Shown: positions 35,947-47,453 of the stretch, in pieces
Layout of the letters: every line of letters starts with the position of its first letter
How positions within the stretch are numbered: the first letter of the stretch is position 1
Origin: Alentia gelatinosa
Taxonomy: Eukaryota; Annelida; Polychaeta; Phyllodocida; Polynoidae
Length of the DNA: 64,000 nucleotides
Reading direction: 5' to 3'
Assembly: GCA_950022655.1 (NCBI GenBank)
Contig: OX465583.1
Coordinates: 34,065,360-34,129,359 of the forward strand
The notes under the pieces: generated by a model
The model's database searches: none
The model's input: the letters and a program-made list of their open reading frames with translations, nothing else
What the model was told of the DNA's origin: nothing
Made by a program: the position numbers and the translations under genes

Positions 35947-36586
35947 TGGTTTCAGAAACAAGCGGCAGTACGGTAATCTCCGAGGACAAGACGCGTAGTA
36001 ATCTCCGAACGATAGTGAGGTGATTACGAAGAGTCTAGTCCGAGGAGATTGCGGTCGCTTGTATCTGAAACCAGTTATGTTGTATTTATTAACCACCGTT
36101 TCTTGCTAACAATTACGATGCTCATCTGAAACTTGACCGATGCGCCTCCTATAGTTGGTGAAAATATACAGCTGTAGTTTTTAAATTACCCGCGAGATGG
36201 CAGTTAGTTTGAATCAATTCGCTATGTTGGTTTTATTCGGTCACCAGAGGATGGATTTTACACCAAAATACGGAAATAAGACTAGGTAAGAACTCGTTGA
36301 AAACTGTAATGTGACAGATTATGGAGTTTAGGAGACAATGCCGCAGATGAATTCACCAAACTTGAACTATTCTGTAATTCACATTGATTTTGACGTGGTG
36401 TGATTGTCTGCTGTTGTCATTGCATGTTGTAGTTCGCGTTTCGCTCGCTAGGCGCCCAATGACGTTTTGGGAACTATTTCCAGTAATCTCCTGCAGGAGG
36501 TTACAGGCCTCAGTAATCTCCTAGTAGCCAAATACTCAAACCCAATGCTATTCCTATGGAGACTCCGTATTAGGTGGTTAATAAAA
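35947..36586 (+). mobile_element. Foldback element, family B, copy 3
   Basis: The left arm 35947-35987 (TGGTTTCAGAAACAAGCGGC outermost) pairs with the right arm 36038-36073 (ending GTATCTGAAACCA). The core GACGCGTAGTAATCTCCGAA then CGATAGTGAGG matches the reverse complement of the 14.6-kb core. After the arm, GTTATGTTGTATTTATT matches AATAAATACAACATAAC at 14.58 kb in reverse. The body closes with a palindromic TAATCTCCTGCAGGAGGTTA block and GACTCCGTATTAGGTGGTTAATAAA at 36562-36586. Arms differ completely from the other copies. Confidence 0.75.
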
Positions 36587-36594
36587 ACCTATAC

Positions 36595-36750
36595 CTCTCC
36601 CTAGAGGGTCTGTCCATCCAATAATGACGATGGTCCGCCCAGTGCAGCAAGGATTCCCTATCAACTGCCTCTGCCCTGCGATGTAATTCCAGGTGTAACT
36701 TTACTGGATATCCTCTAACATGGAAGTCCCCGATCATCAGGTTGGTTTCT
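36595..36750 (-). CDS. Candidate internal exon, unknown protein
   Basis: A minus-strand segment of 156 bases lies between an acceptor-like border (AATTTATTAG, plus coordinates 36751-36760) and a donor-like border (GAGAG then GTATAGG). It reads ETNLMIGDFHVRGYPVKL, then LHLELHRRAEAVDRESLL and HWADHRHYWMDRPSRE. The length is a multiple of three and both borders are in the same phase, as expected of a symmetric exon. The frame is open, with codon-like composition. It begins only 9 bases beyond the family B end at 36586, so a repeat origin is possible. No family was recognised. Confidence 0.3.
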
Positions 36751-38222
36751 CTAATAAATTGAGTTTTTTGTGTACAGACTCTCCTTACTCTGTACATTGA
36801 AAACTGAAGTGATGGGGATTTTCCTAAATATGGCAGCTCTAAGTCCTGGTCTTAATCGAACGTATCAACTCTCAATGTACTTATAAATTTTATTTTGAAG
36901 AAATCGGAGCCCGATCTACGAAAATCAGTGCACCGATTTCTTCGAGGGAGTTACCACACTGATAACGTGTGTACAGAAACGATGGTCGACGTTTCTGCCC
37001 TGTCGTAAATGTTACTGTAAAGCTAAGAAAAAACCACAACACTTTCTTACTACCTTGTCCCCTTTTGGATCTATACAACACACTATATACATTCCATACA
37101 GTAGATACTTCATAGAGAGTTGTAATACGGGATGAATCCTGTAATAAACATATTCGCTCTGTCAGCACTCTCTTCGCAATACGACAAGGGAATAAGTTGC
37201 TCGAGAAAGCAGGTGTTTGTGAAACAATGTATCTTCGCAGTGACATGACATCACGCAAAGTAAAGAGTGCTGCACTTTCTTTACGACATTGAAGAACAAT
37301 TCCTTAAAGAGTCTGTCTTTATCACGGACATGGGTCTACTGAGAATTGTATGACTTATAAATACAAGTGAAGCCAATTTATTTATGACAGGAACAATGGG
37401 AGGAGAAAAAAGCTTTAATAGATTCACATGACTGTCTTGATATGCAGAATCAGTTCCCAAAGTTTCTACAGAATATATATTATCTCTCAGTTGGTACTGG
37501 AATTAGAATCTTGGGAGTTATTTGAGATGTTTCTATATATTGATAGTCATCATGAATCTTCTTTGGTATTGGTGAGTCTTTTTTTCTTTCTTTTTTTAGT
37601 TGTCACGGTTCTCACTAAAGTGAGATCTTCTAACGAGGGAAAATTCGATAGTATTTTGAATTCTCAAATAACTGATTTACGTGGAGGGGGTCCCCACAAA
37701 ATATATCTGATTAAGAATTTATTTGGGAATTAGTAACACGGCTTGTTACTACCTGCTGGTGTTTTCCCCATTTATTGTCCAATACATGCTTTTTATACAT
37801 ATACATACCTTTTATATTCCACTAAAACCTGCAATTTCAGAACTTACCAGCATGACAGCAGTTAGAATAAAAACTATGAGCTGATAATGTTGTGCTTCGG
37901 ACGAATGACTTTTATCTGGTACTTTCTTATGTAAGCAAAGCCAAAGGCAATGACGGGAGGCATCACATCAGAGAAAACCAAGTTATGATATCAGTGTAGG
38001 ATAACCTTTTTTAAAATTTGTATTTTGACAAGTTGAAATAGTCATCATAAATAGTTCCTGAACGGAAATACAGAGACAGACAGCACTCAAGAAATACAAA
38101 CTGAGACTGGCCAGAGCTTATAAGTTATTTCCCTTTTGCGTTTTATCGGATCTAATAATCTAAATAATTTGAGTTAATCATGACGAATACATGGTAAATA
38201 TCAATACCTAAAATAGAATCAC
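36751..38222. other. AT-rich stretch, no confident gene
   Basis: A 122-codon minus ORF at 36890-37258 and a 101-codon plus ORF at 37428-37733 show no domain. T-rich tracts lie near 37580-37600. Confidence 0.35.
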
Positions 38223-38376
38223 TCAGGGATGTCAGATGGGGTCAGAACAAACTTTTCATATTTTTTTCATGTGGAATTTGCTGCCGCAGAGAAACTATGA
38301 AAACATGGAAAGCATCGCGGCCACCGCATGCGGTTGATGGTCTCTGGGGGACGTTCAAACAACTGTTTTATTGGTG
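38223..38376 (+). repeat. Dispersed repeat family D, copy 3
   Basis: CAGGGATGTCAG, then TTTTCATATTTTTTTCATGT, GGAATTTGCTGCCGCAGAGA, and the end GTTCAAACAACTGTTTTATTGG. It shares its start block with copy 1 and its middle block with copy 2, which links the three. Confidence 0.6.
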
Positions 38377-40404
38377 TGAATGAGGTACAGTTAACATTAT
38401 TTTCCTTTTACAAAAGGAATAATTATCTTACATATTGAAATTGAATTCACTGATTGCCAGGGAAAAGTGGAAAGATGACATCTTTGGAATCAATAACGTA
38501 CTGTTATTTAGAATGTCGCTAATTAAGATAGATTAGAAGAATGTGTATGGGCTGCGTGCGACAAAGCAGATAGAACGAACTTGTTTGTTTGCCGACATAG
38601 AAGGGAACATAAATAACACACATCACTTTGAACTCTGGACAAATCACAAGGATTACCGAAGTCGACAAGCTCAATTCAATGGAGACTGCCGTCTGTAAGA
38701 CGATCTAATTACTGAACTACCCATGACCTTACTCTGGGAATTCTAGATGTGAAAGTCTCTCATGACAATGCTGTTTTACAGCCCTACGCTGACTACAATT
38801 GGCAGTCATTATCTCAGAAACAAATACAAAAGGGCAAATGCAAATGATTTGATAGATGAAATGACAGAGGCAGTTCCCTCCAGGAACCGAAATGAATTAT
38901 TGTTTTTTTCCCAATGAGTCTAGATAGTAGTATGGCGTCATTGGTATAATAGGAGACATTGTTAATTATAGAGTTACCAATCTCTTCATGGATATAGACG
39001 ACGATCAAACATATATACTAATTAAAGTGGGTGGATCCTGGTGACTATATATCTACTAACGCTACCTCCATAACAGTATCTAGGATTAGACCAGCACGAG
39101 GATAAGCATTTAAGGCTTCTGTTGTTATCACCACTCGCCAAAGTAGTGGACACAATTGGGCCTGAGATCAGGTGTCTGCTCCTGTGAGCTGTGTACTAGT
39201 CAGGATGTCCGCTGCATCAGGGTTCGATTATATTTTAATCTTATAATCAAATACCTGAAGTATTGTTAAAATAGTCAATGGTTGGTATAATAAAAGCTAC
39301 TAAGTTGCAGACACAGACACTTGAGTTATTTGGTATTAATTCTCCAACCCCTTTAGAAGATGGTGACAAAATTATAATCGCAATGGAATATCAACTCAAT
39401 ACGCTGAAGACTCTCTTATATTTGAAGGTCACGCTCTTGGCTGAATATAATTGATTTGTTGAAATAGTTATCATTTTAGGTTTGATTTACAAGAACTTAC
39501 ACCACTGAACAATATGAAAGAGATTTGTACATGTATGGTTATATAAATGATCCCTGGTTATTTTCATTTTCTCCCGAACAAGTATGTCTATGTTGTTCTA
39601 TGTGACTTCATAGCATTTTGCCTTAAAAGATGTCTTTATCTAGTGCTGCTGACAATATGCAATATAGGTTCTACTGTATACATTTATTGTATATAGATAC
39701 ACATAGATACAGCACAAAGATATGATGAAATAGAAAATTTGTCATTGACCCTGCACCTCATCGCACTCTTTGTCGAGATTCTCCTGAATAAAGAAAACAG
39801 AAACTAAAGAAAGTCTATGAACATGCACCAGTACGCAATCGATTGACAATAGATTTAGATGTGTGCTATCTGTGTAAAGAGAACATGACGAAGAGGTAAT
39901 CAGATATCGAGTTGTCAAACATCGCAGGGATTAAATCTATAATGAAGGCGACGTACTGCCAGCACTACAAGACGTGGTGTCAGCAAATGGAGAGGGATCA
40001 TGATTTATAATGAGTACGTCTTCTGTGTAAACCCATCTCCGTATGTGTTTCTCATTAATATCACTAATAAAGCACGTTAACCACCGGTACACACACGTTG
40101 TATCTGGTAATGAAGTGTAATCATCATTGTACCTGATATCCTTTAAATCTCACTACGTACGAATAAAAGCAAACTCCGTTGGCTCTGGCTTAATTACACC
40201 ATAGCAGTTCGTGACTGCGCACCTAATATCAGTTTCCTGGAGCAGTCAATGAAATTACATTTTTCTTAACTTGTTGTACAGATTTTCTTATCTTAAGACC
40301 CCAGCATCAGTATGATTACCTATACATAATTTCTTATCTGTAGTGCTGTGGGAAAGGAGGAAGGCTACATCCCAAGACGTGCTATTCCACCGTATCTTCC
40401 CTAA
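38377..40404. other. AT-rich stretch, nothing recognised
   Basis: Short ORFs only. No palindromic element, tRNA or coding-like segment was found on either strand. Confidence 0.4.
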
Positions 40405-40480
40405 TACAGTTGAACCCCGCGTAATCGGGAACCCTCCGTTCCTGGCCAAAGTGTCTGCTTATTATGACTCAGTGTATGAG
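40405..40480 (+). mobile_element. pogo/Tigger-like transposon terminus
   Basis: TA at 40405-40406 is followed by CAGTTGAACCCCGCGTAATC and then a CCTCCGTTCCTGGCCAAAGTG block. From memory this resembles the termini of pogo/Tigger-type mariner elements: a TA target, a CAGT start, GAACC-CG, then a GTTCC-GG-AAA-TGTC block. The matching opposite end was not found nearby, so only one terminus is claimed. The overlapping 90-codon ORF shows no transposase motif. Confidence 0.4.
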
Positions 40481-41929
40481 CCTAATACGTTTATGATGCC
40501 CGTTAGAATTATGTCCAAAGAAAACATTCATGGCATTAGATTCTATGGTTTCCCAGTTCCAATTTGGTGGGTGAAAAAAGCATATCGGCCTAGTAAGTCT
40601 CCCGATATTGTTTAGACACCACAGGACCACCATACGTAGGTGGTTGAGATAACTGTAAATTAACATCGTTATCTATGAAACACCCAAGACAGTTATTCAC
40701 TTTGAAGTTTAGACAATACCATACAGTATCCCAGCAGTCCTATCTCGCACAAAAAAATCTTGCAATCACACCTACCATTAATATTCTAGGTGTTAGATCG
40801 CTGATTCGCATAGGCATGAGGGAAGACAGCGCAAAGTTTGGCCGAACAATGGTGTCACTAAGCAACGTGCCGCAAGGCGGCGCTGAGCGGTAATACATGT
40901 AATATTCTACCAAGGGAGGTTGTGTATCTTCAAATTAGGCATGTATCCTAAAGCATGTAATTTTACAGGTTTACTGAGGGGACTTTTTCTACAGTATAGC
41001 GCATCAAATGATAATACTGATATGCTCATCCGATAAATGAAAACTTGCGCTTCATCTTGGGTTTCCTCGGAGGGGGTTTGCTTTCCTGGTCAGATTTCCA
41101 TTTTACAGGTGCTAGTGTTCAGTCCTAGTATCAAATTTTGCGGGCTGATCCTAATAAGTGCGCAAGGAAATTGGTGAGGTAGGATGAATAAGAAAAAAAA
41201 ATCCATTTCGCTCTCAGATATTACAGCCCAGGGTCAGTCACCATTGCCCACTCACGAACTCTTTGGAGGATAATAATTTAACATCAGCTTTCTGCAACTT
41301 TTTGTGATAATACGTGGCTGAATATTTTCAATTCACCTCACCTACCTAATACAATACCTTCTGCATCACGTAAATTGTAACTTTTCAGGTGATGACTGTA
41401 ACCTTCTAATAATTTGGAGCTGAGTTTGGCAATCATTTCACTTATTTCTTATTTTTTATAGGGTCCCCTATTCTGCTGGAAGCTGGTAATGCTCTTTACG
41501 AAAAATATTTGGAATAGACCAAAAGGTTCTAGAGATCCTGCATGGATTAATTCCTCAAGATGGTCTGAGCTAACAGCTGGTGTCAATTTAGCAGTCCATA
41601 GAAGCGATTCCTTCGATTTTGCAAGGCGAGATATCTGCAGGTTCCTTCGATCATCGAACTACAAATTCATATTTTCTATTTCAAAATAAAATATATACAT
41701 ACAATGGAGAAGGAGGTGTGGAAAGATTTCTTTCTATATCGCATTGAGAGATATCGTGCCTGAATGTCAAGTCGCACGTCACTATTTCAGCCTATTTTCC
41801 GTTTTCCCCTAATTCTTTTTATTTAGGTTTCTTACTGGATACAGTGATCATGTTATAAACGACTGGCATCGTATCATGCTACCTATAGTGCAACGCTTTC
41901 AGAAATAACCACATGAAAAGACCTTTTAT
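40481..41929. other. AT-rich stretch, nothing recognised
   Basis: Short ORFs at 40675-40893 and 41489-41689 lack domains and convincing splice borders. Confidence 0.35.
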
Positions 41930-42320
41930 GGCCGACCATGAAATGGTTTGTTGGGCCGGCGCCATGGCAAGAAAAATCACTGCACATGCCCCATCCCACA
42001 TGCAGCGATCACCAACCGCTCTCATCCCAGGTGCCAAATTGTAGAAAAGAACGCAGGCGCCCGTTCACGCCATTTTCCATTCTAGTGCCAATCCCGTGTA
42101 TACGATGGAGAGGCAGTTAACGGGGTAGTTGTGCCGCGCGCCGCTAGGTGGCCACCAAGGACGCCATCGCGCCTTTATGACGCGCGCAGACGACAATTCG
42201 TCTAGTGGAGGCTGACAGGCGCGTCTCACCGTCTCACCACCAGGGACTGGGGTCCAAAGTGAGGCGCCAGATTTAGAGTATCGCCGGGATGGTGTTAAAT
42301 TCTAACACATGTTGCCAGCA
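41930..42320. promoter_or_regulatory. GC-rich island 6 with CTCF-like site and GCAGACGACA
   Basis: A CpG-rich block with GGGCCGGCGCCATGGC at about 41954-41969. The word CCGCTAGGTGGCC at 42141-42153 agrees with the CTCF core consensus at most positions. GCAGACGACA lies at 42186-42195 inside the short inverted repeat AGACGACAATTCGTCT. A small palindrome, GTGTTAAATTCTAACAC, ends the island near 42293-42309. It is a strong candidate for an insulator or cis-regulatory module. Confidence 0.55.
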
Positions 42321-42477
42321 GACAATACGTAGCAATGGCTTCTTCAACATGGCGGGAAATAAGCCAGTTTAAAGGTCATATATCGTGCCGGTGTTTGGAT
42401 AATTACTACTTAAAGCAATTAAAGACTACGATGCAGCACATTCAAGTCAACCGGCGTAGGATAATGCTAATCTGTGG

Positions 42478-42491
42478 CTGCTAGGTGGCAC
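42478..42491 (+). promoter_or_regulatory. Second CTCF-like motif
   Basis: CTGCTAGGTGGCAC matches the consensus CCASYAGRKGGCRS at 12 of 14 positions by eye. It has the same orientation as the site at 42141 and lies 337 bases downstream. Confidence 0.45.
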
Positions 42492-42940
42492 CAATTGCAA
42501 TTAATTAAGGAGAAATATCCCCCAATCCTAATCATATCCTCAGTTCTATCAACTCGAGGTGGTTGAAAGACTGGTCTCAGATATTAGGAGGCTAAATGAA
42601 AACGACGGCTGAGGTGTAGATCATGGTTTTATCAGCAGTGCACAAATTGAAATTCCACAGCGCTCCTGATTATATGGATACCAAGCATCACCATGTGAAA
42701 GCTGATAAGAGAGAAGGCCCTGCTCTAATAGAGAAATATTTGTGACGCATGGTAAAGTACTGAAAAGACCTTACAGGGATCTATGATTTGCTTAGTCATT
42801 GAAATCGGAACGACATCATTTAAACTAGTCAAAGTAACCTGGCGATGTCTAAATATTTTAATGCCAGTAGAGAGTGTGAAAAAGGACAAATCCGCCAGAA
42901 ACAAAAGGAGTCGAATTCACAGATCCTTTAAACCGCTTAC

Positions 42941-43036
42941 CCAAGTCTTCTGAGGAACTTGTAAATCCATTCATTAAATTATTAGCAATGCACAGATTGC
43001 TACCTTCCTTTGGCACTTGGTAGTACATGTCTTTAA
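42941..43036 (-). CDS. Candidate internal exon, unknown protein
   Basis: The minus strand has a T-rich tract (ATTTTTCTTTTTGGTCGGG) ending in TATTAG at 43037, then 96 open bases, then a donor GTAAGC (plus coordinates 42935-42940). The peptide includes KDMYYQVPKEGSN, CIANNLMNGF and TSSSEDLG. It enters in the phase needed to follow the candidate exon at 47744-47913, which leaves one base. That match has a one-in-three chance at random. No domain was recognised. Confidence 0.3.
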
Positions 43037-43119
43037 CTAATACCCGACCAAAAAGAAAAATCGCATATTCCTTCTCACAAAACCTAAGATTTATCATCCA
43101 TCTAGCATTCACCTACTCT

Positions 43120-43540
43120 GATGGTTCAGACCCCTTCAGGCTCTCTAGATCAGAGATCTGGTGTGGGCGTCTCAGCTCACAGTGTTTAGAAACCGGAAGT
43201 AGATCGTACCTGGAGGTCAGAAAAGACACACCGCTTTTCTACCTCCCCCTCACGAGAACTCCACATGCTTCAGCTCTGACAAGTGGAGGCTGGGCGGGGA
43301 TATATACACACGCAATATCACACCCTGAGTCAACGTTTGCAAATGGCGCCTTGTCACGTGACCCACACATATAAATCGCCGTTGGTGCTTGTGGCAAATG
43401 AGACACGACACCAGCGAAGCCAAGGTCGCTGTGCCATGTCGCGGAGAGCTGTCAGGTCGCCAGTGGGCCGTGTGTGGAGTGAGTAATGGAGGTTTACCGC
43501 CATGTCAGCATCAAAGGCAATATTCATGGCGAGGTGGTCA
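43120..43540. promoter_or_regulatory. Moderately GC-rich island
   Basis: Raised GC with overlapping ORFs of 65 to 115 codons on both strands and no recognised domain. It contains TCACGTGA, a perfect E-box palindrome, near 43354. Confidence 0.4.
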
Positions 43541-45155
43541 AAGGGATCACCCACTTATCCCTAGATGTTTCTCCATTGACGATTGAAATCAACAGTGAAC
43601 ATGGATCAAGTCCTGCTGATTTAACCAAGATTAGTGTTGGAGACTAATGAAATTATCCTTGCTTTTTCCCTGTAAAGAATACTAATGGTGTTCCTCTATG
43701 GGAATAATTTCAGGGGCGTTAAGTAAAATTAAGTCTTTTTTCTAGGAGGGAAAAACCACAGGTACTTCAACCATGAGTTCCCTATGCAGTAGCCAATGCA
43801 TATTATCTGAAATGTCCACATTTCTCAAATAACAAGGCTTTGCATCTTTCACCAAGGAAAGATTATCTAAAACAAAATAATCGTGAATTGCATTTGTTAT
43901 TCTTAATTTCCACTCTATGTATTTCTTGACAAGTCATAATTCTGACTCCGATACGTCAACCTTTTAAAGGTGCCCTTCAATGCCTGAGGATACTGTTTTT
44001 GGCATTCACGGATATATATAGCGCATTCACAAATTAGGCTGAATTTAAGGCGACGAACACAGCCACCGGCGTTGAAGTTGGGTGCAAGTGCTCACACTTC
44101 ATTCTACCTTTTATAGTCGATATAGATTGCCGCAGTACATAATTGCACCAACGATATACATCGTGGCCCTGCAGTACCTAGCGAAGCTTTTCATTCCTAT
44201 AGGTCTAATAAACTTTGATGCCTACTTTTGACGCCAAGATTACTACAACATATGGGGAAAATAAAGGAGAAAATAAAACTGAGACTATTAGATGATTCTT
44301 CTGAACCATTTGGGCTTTCGGTTTCAAATGGCTGTGAATCTATCTCGTGTGGTACCGAAATTGTTAGACTGTCTGTGAATAGTATTCACGGTTTTTAACC
44401 AGAATTCCCCCAATACCACTCGCATCCTGGGAGCCATCAATCACGTCTTATTCAATAAACCAGCCCCACTGGGATTGGTAACAGCCGAAAAGCTGTAGAG
44501 ATTTAAGACAAGTCAGATCTATAAGGCAGATAACTATTGTGTTATGGAAGCAGCCATCTTGCTTCCAATGCCAAACAAAACAGCAGGTGGGGGTGATATT
44601 ATCTATGGATTATAACAGCTGCTAAGAGTAATTGTCCCCCGTGTACAGAAGCGCCATCTTCAAGGGTCGCACAAACTCGTTCAACCTTCTGGTAGATGAT
44701 GGCTGAACTAGTTATCACTCCGTGTCCCATACAGTCCTGACTTGTCTCGAAAGTCTGTGCACTATGTACACCTCTTCTCTTTTTGTCTTCAGTTTCCCTG
44801 GCGTGTGCTAAGGATTTCAAACATAGTGTAGATGTATTGTGCTTTGGAAGACACCTTTAGTTCCATGCTACTCAGTGCTACTCAATGCATTCTTCAACAT
44901 AGCACTTTTTTTGTTATGCTGTCTTCCTTCATATTGTGTGGAATACAATTAGGTGCATTTATGAATGGCTATTTGGAAATCACCTACATCAGTAAATAAA
45001 AGTTTTAAAAAACAACCAATAATCAAGGGTTGTAGTAATATTTCCACATTTTGATATTTGGTGATCAGTGGCAGTTCAAATGATTCCCACTAAGCATTTT
45101 CCTATATATATACATCAGTTGACAAGTCGAGACCTTTTGGCATATATTATACACC
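43541..45155. other. AT-rich stretch, nothing recognised
   Basis: Short ORFs only. A small palindrome-like CTGTGAATAGTATTCACGG lies near 44372. No repeats or exon candidates were seen. Confidence 0.4.
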
Positions 45156-45286
45156 TCAGAACGAGATAAGGCATGCCAGGACTCCTCCATATATGTCTCG
45201 TCTTGTTCTAAGCATCTGTGCATCAGGAGCTTCAGGCCTTGTGTAGACTATCTCATCTATTATATGGTATCCTCTGACAGGAGCCT
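45156..45286 (-). CDS. Candidate terminal exon, unknown protein
   Basis: On the minus strand an acceptor-like TCTACAATCCCAG border is followed by an open segment to a TGA at 45156-45158. It encodes APVRGYHIIDEIVYTRP, EAPDAQMLRTRRDIYGG and VLACLISF. The codon make-up is more coding-like than the flanks. There is no good internal donor, hence the terminal-exon reading. It also joins in phase to 47744-47913, so it competes with 42941-43036 as the next exon. No family was recognised. Confidence 0.25.
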
Positions 45287-45920
45287 CTGGGATTGTAGAT
45301 AAAATATATGTGTAAGATTTAGTAGAGATATTTATCAGATAATGATATTTCATATGAAAACAATGAGAGCGTCATACAGAACAAATGTCGTCACTTTCTC
45401 TTTGATATAAATGCCATAGGTCTTATTACAATGACATATTTCTTGTATGACGCTTATCAAAAGTCTACACGAAAAAATATGACACATTCTACTTTGGGAC
45501 TAACGATAAAAACTAAGGGCTTCTTTGTATGGGGTAAACTCATAGAGGTCACCTTGAAACGTGTACCATCACGCAAGGGGCAAGACAGAGAGGTTTCTTA
45601 TGTACGTGACCCTGCAAAAACAATGACCTATGCAACTCTACGGGGACTTCTGATTTATTCTACGGGCTGAACACTGCATGAGAAGTACCTCCAGATATAA
45701 TATAAACGTAAACGAGACTCATTGTGACAAATAATGGCTGAGCAATGGCTGTAGGACACTGAATACTCTCTTCAGAAGAAATCAGCTTCCAGCTTCTCCC
45801 GTGCTAGAATTCCTTTTTCATTCAAGGAAATATATAAAATACGAACTGGATCTATCCATTGGGGATACTCTTCCCATGTCACAGTCTTATATGCATGACG
45901 ACGCAAGTTACAGTACTATC

Positions 45921-46231
45921 ATAAAAACCGGATGAGTTTTAATCTTGGCTCCCGTATGCCACGACTGGCGTTTGGCGTAGTGATATCACGAGGCGGAGCC
46001 GAGTGGTATCCGGAACGAAACGCCAGAAGTGGCATTCGGGAGCCAAGATTAAAACGAATCAGGTTTTGATTTTATCCTACCCCTCTCTACAATATTTTAA
46101 TATCAAAATCATGAATGAAAATCATCAAAATTCCGTATGCCCCTAGTAGCATACAAACGTCCGTATGCCAGTCAGCGTGGCATACGGAATCTCAATGTTA
46201 AGCCTATGGGATTTTATATTAGGGGTAGGAT
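45921..46231 (+). mobile_element. Foldback element, family A, copy 2
   Basis: Left arm 45921-45973 (TTTTAATCTTGGCTCCCGTA, TGCCAC and CTGGCGTTT blocks) and right arm 46018-46070 are near-perfect reverse complements. Between them lies the core GTGATATCACGAGGCGGAGC then CGAGTGGTATC. ATCCTACCCCTC follows at about 46074-46085. The body holds a second hairpin (ATTCCGTATGCC, GGCATACGGAAT) and ends GGGATTTTATATTAGGGGTAGGATAA. Core and body ends match copies 1, 3 and 4, but the arms do not match copies 1 and 3. It is non-autonomous. Confidence 0.8.
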
Positions 46232-47163
46232 AAATATTTATACAGGACGCACAATACAATACAAATTAGAGGAAACCAAAGTTTTGAATGCACTGTGTGG
46301 AATTCTCTAGGATTAAGGTGGAAATGTTAGTAGTTTCAGGGAAATATTTAAGTTTTAATTAGTCGCGCTATGACCGGAACATAATCTCAGATATAAGACA
46401 GTGTTTTAATCAATAATAGCTCGCCTCTATAGTTATACGATGCCCAGATTTGAAAAAGTCATTTTGAAAATCTGGGGATGTCACTATCTTAGTGGTCTCC
46501 GGTGCTATGCTACTGATTGGTCATTCTTCAAGCTTTTTCGATCAACCTTGAACACATTTCCCATAACTATCTCCAGAAATTGACTTTATTTCTAACCATC
46601 ATCATTTTATATGTATCCCTCTACAGAGGGATGTCTTCCGGCCATCAATATACCACAGGAAACGTTGACCATGTTATCAATTCTTTTCCCAGTAGTGCAA
46701 TACAATATTTCTATTACGTATTTTTAAATAATAGTGTAGCGGTCGCCGGCTTAACCTATTACCTGGCCGAAATGATCATTTGATTATGTTCGACAATGAT
46801 AAAAGCTACCCAATGAATATATCCGATCCACTGTCGGTTCAAGGTCGGAAGAGCCGGATTTTTGTTCTCAAGAGACTTTCATTTCTATCAATTTCAATAC
46901 ATGTGGATATTACAACATCTTTTCATTAAATCCATCAAAAATTGGTTTATAACATATACTTACGAAAAGCTATCAACCTCTCTTTTCTTTTAATCAATGA
47001 GGGGCGTTTAGCATGAATAAAGTGAGTTTAATATACTCAAGTGAGACTGACTGTAAAGCCAGGGCAGAATGTGTCTATGATACACATGTATACGCCTTTC
47101 GGTGAACTTTCTGAATTGTTCAGGCAAAATATGTCAGATACCAAAGTGTTGTAGAGTTACACA
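46232..47163. other. AT-rich stretch upstream of the LINE remnant
   Basis: No confident ORF. It may contain more decayed LINE sequence, but I could not recognise reverse-transcriptase motifs here. Confidence 0.35.
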
Positions 47164-47453
47164 ATGCCTGTAAGGTGGAAATTGCTTGATGTTCGCAGAA
47201 ATGTCCAGTTGTTGAACCTATTCTATAAAATGCCAAAAATGTCTGTTTGTTGGATACACGTGATAGGCGCCCAAGAAGTGCAAACAAAGTGAGGTTTAAG
47301 GAACCTAGGATAAATTGTAACCATTTCTTTAGGTCTCCTCAATATCGAGGACAAAAATTATGGAACCAACTAGATGCAGTCATTCAACACAGCGAAACCA
47401 ACCGCTCCTTTAAAAGACTAGTCAAAGAGATGCAATTTACTTACGAATTGTAA
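47164..47453 (+). pseudogene. Non-LTR retrotransposon reverse transcriptase, C-terminal remnant
   Basis: The conceptual protein has the order typical of the extreme C-terminus of LINE ORF2-type proteins: an LLDVRRNVQLLNLFYKM block, then LDTRDRRPRSANKVRFK, then YRGQKLWNQLDAVIQ and SFKRLVKEM. In the family this tail lies after the reverse transcriptase and has the hallmark Y-x-G-x-x-LWN-L and SFK words. A one-base deletion near 47250 puts the first block in a different frame. The reverse-transcriptase catalytic core and endonuclease are absent. An AT-rich tail with TATTATTATT follows to about 47610. It is a dead 5'-truncated insertion. Confidence 0.8.
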
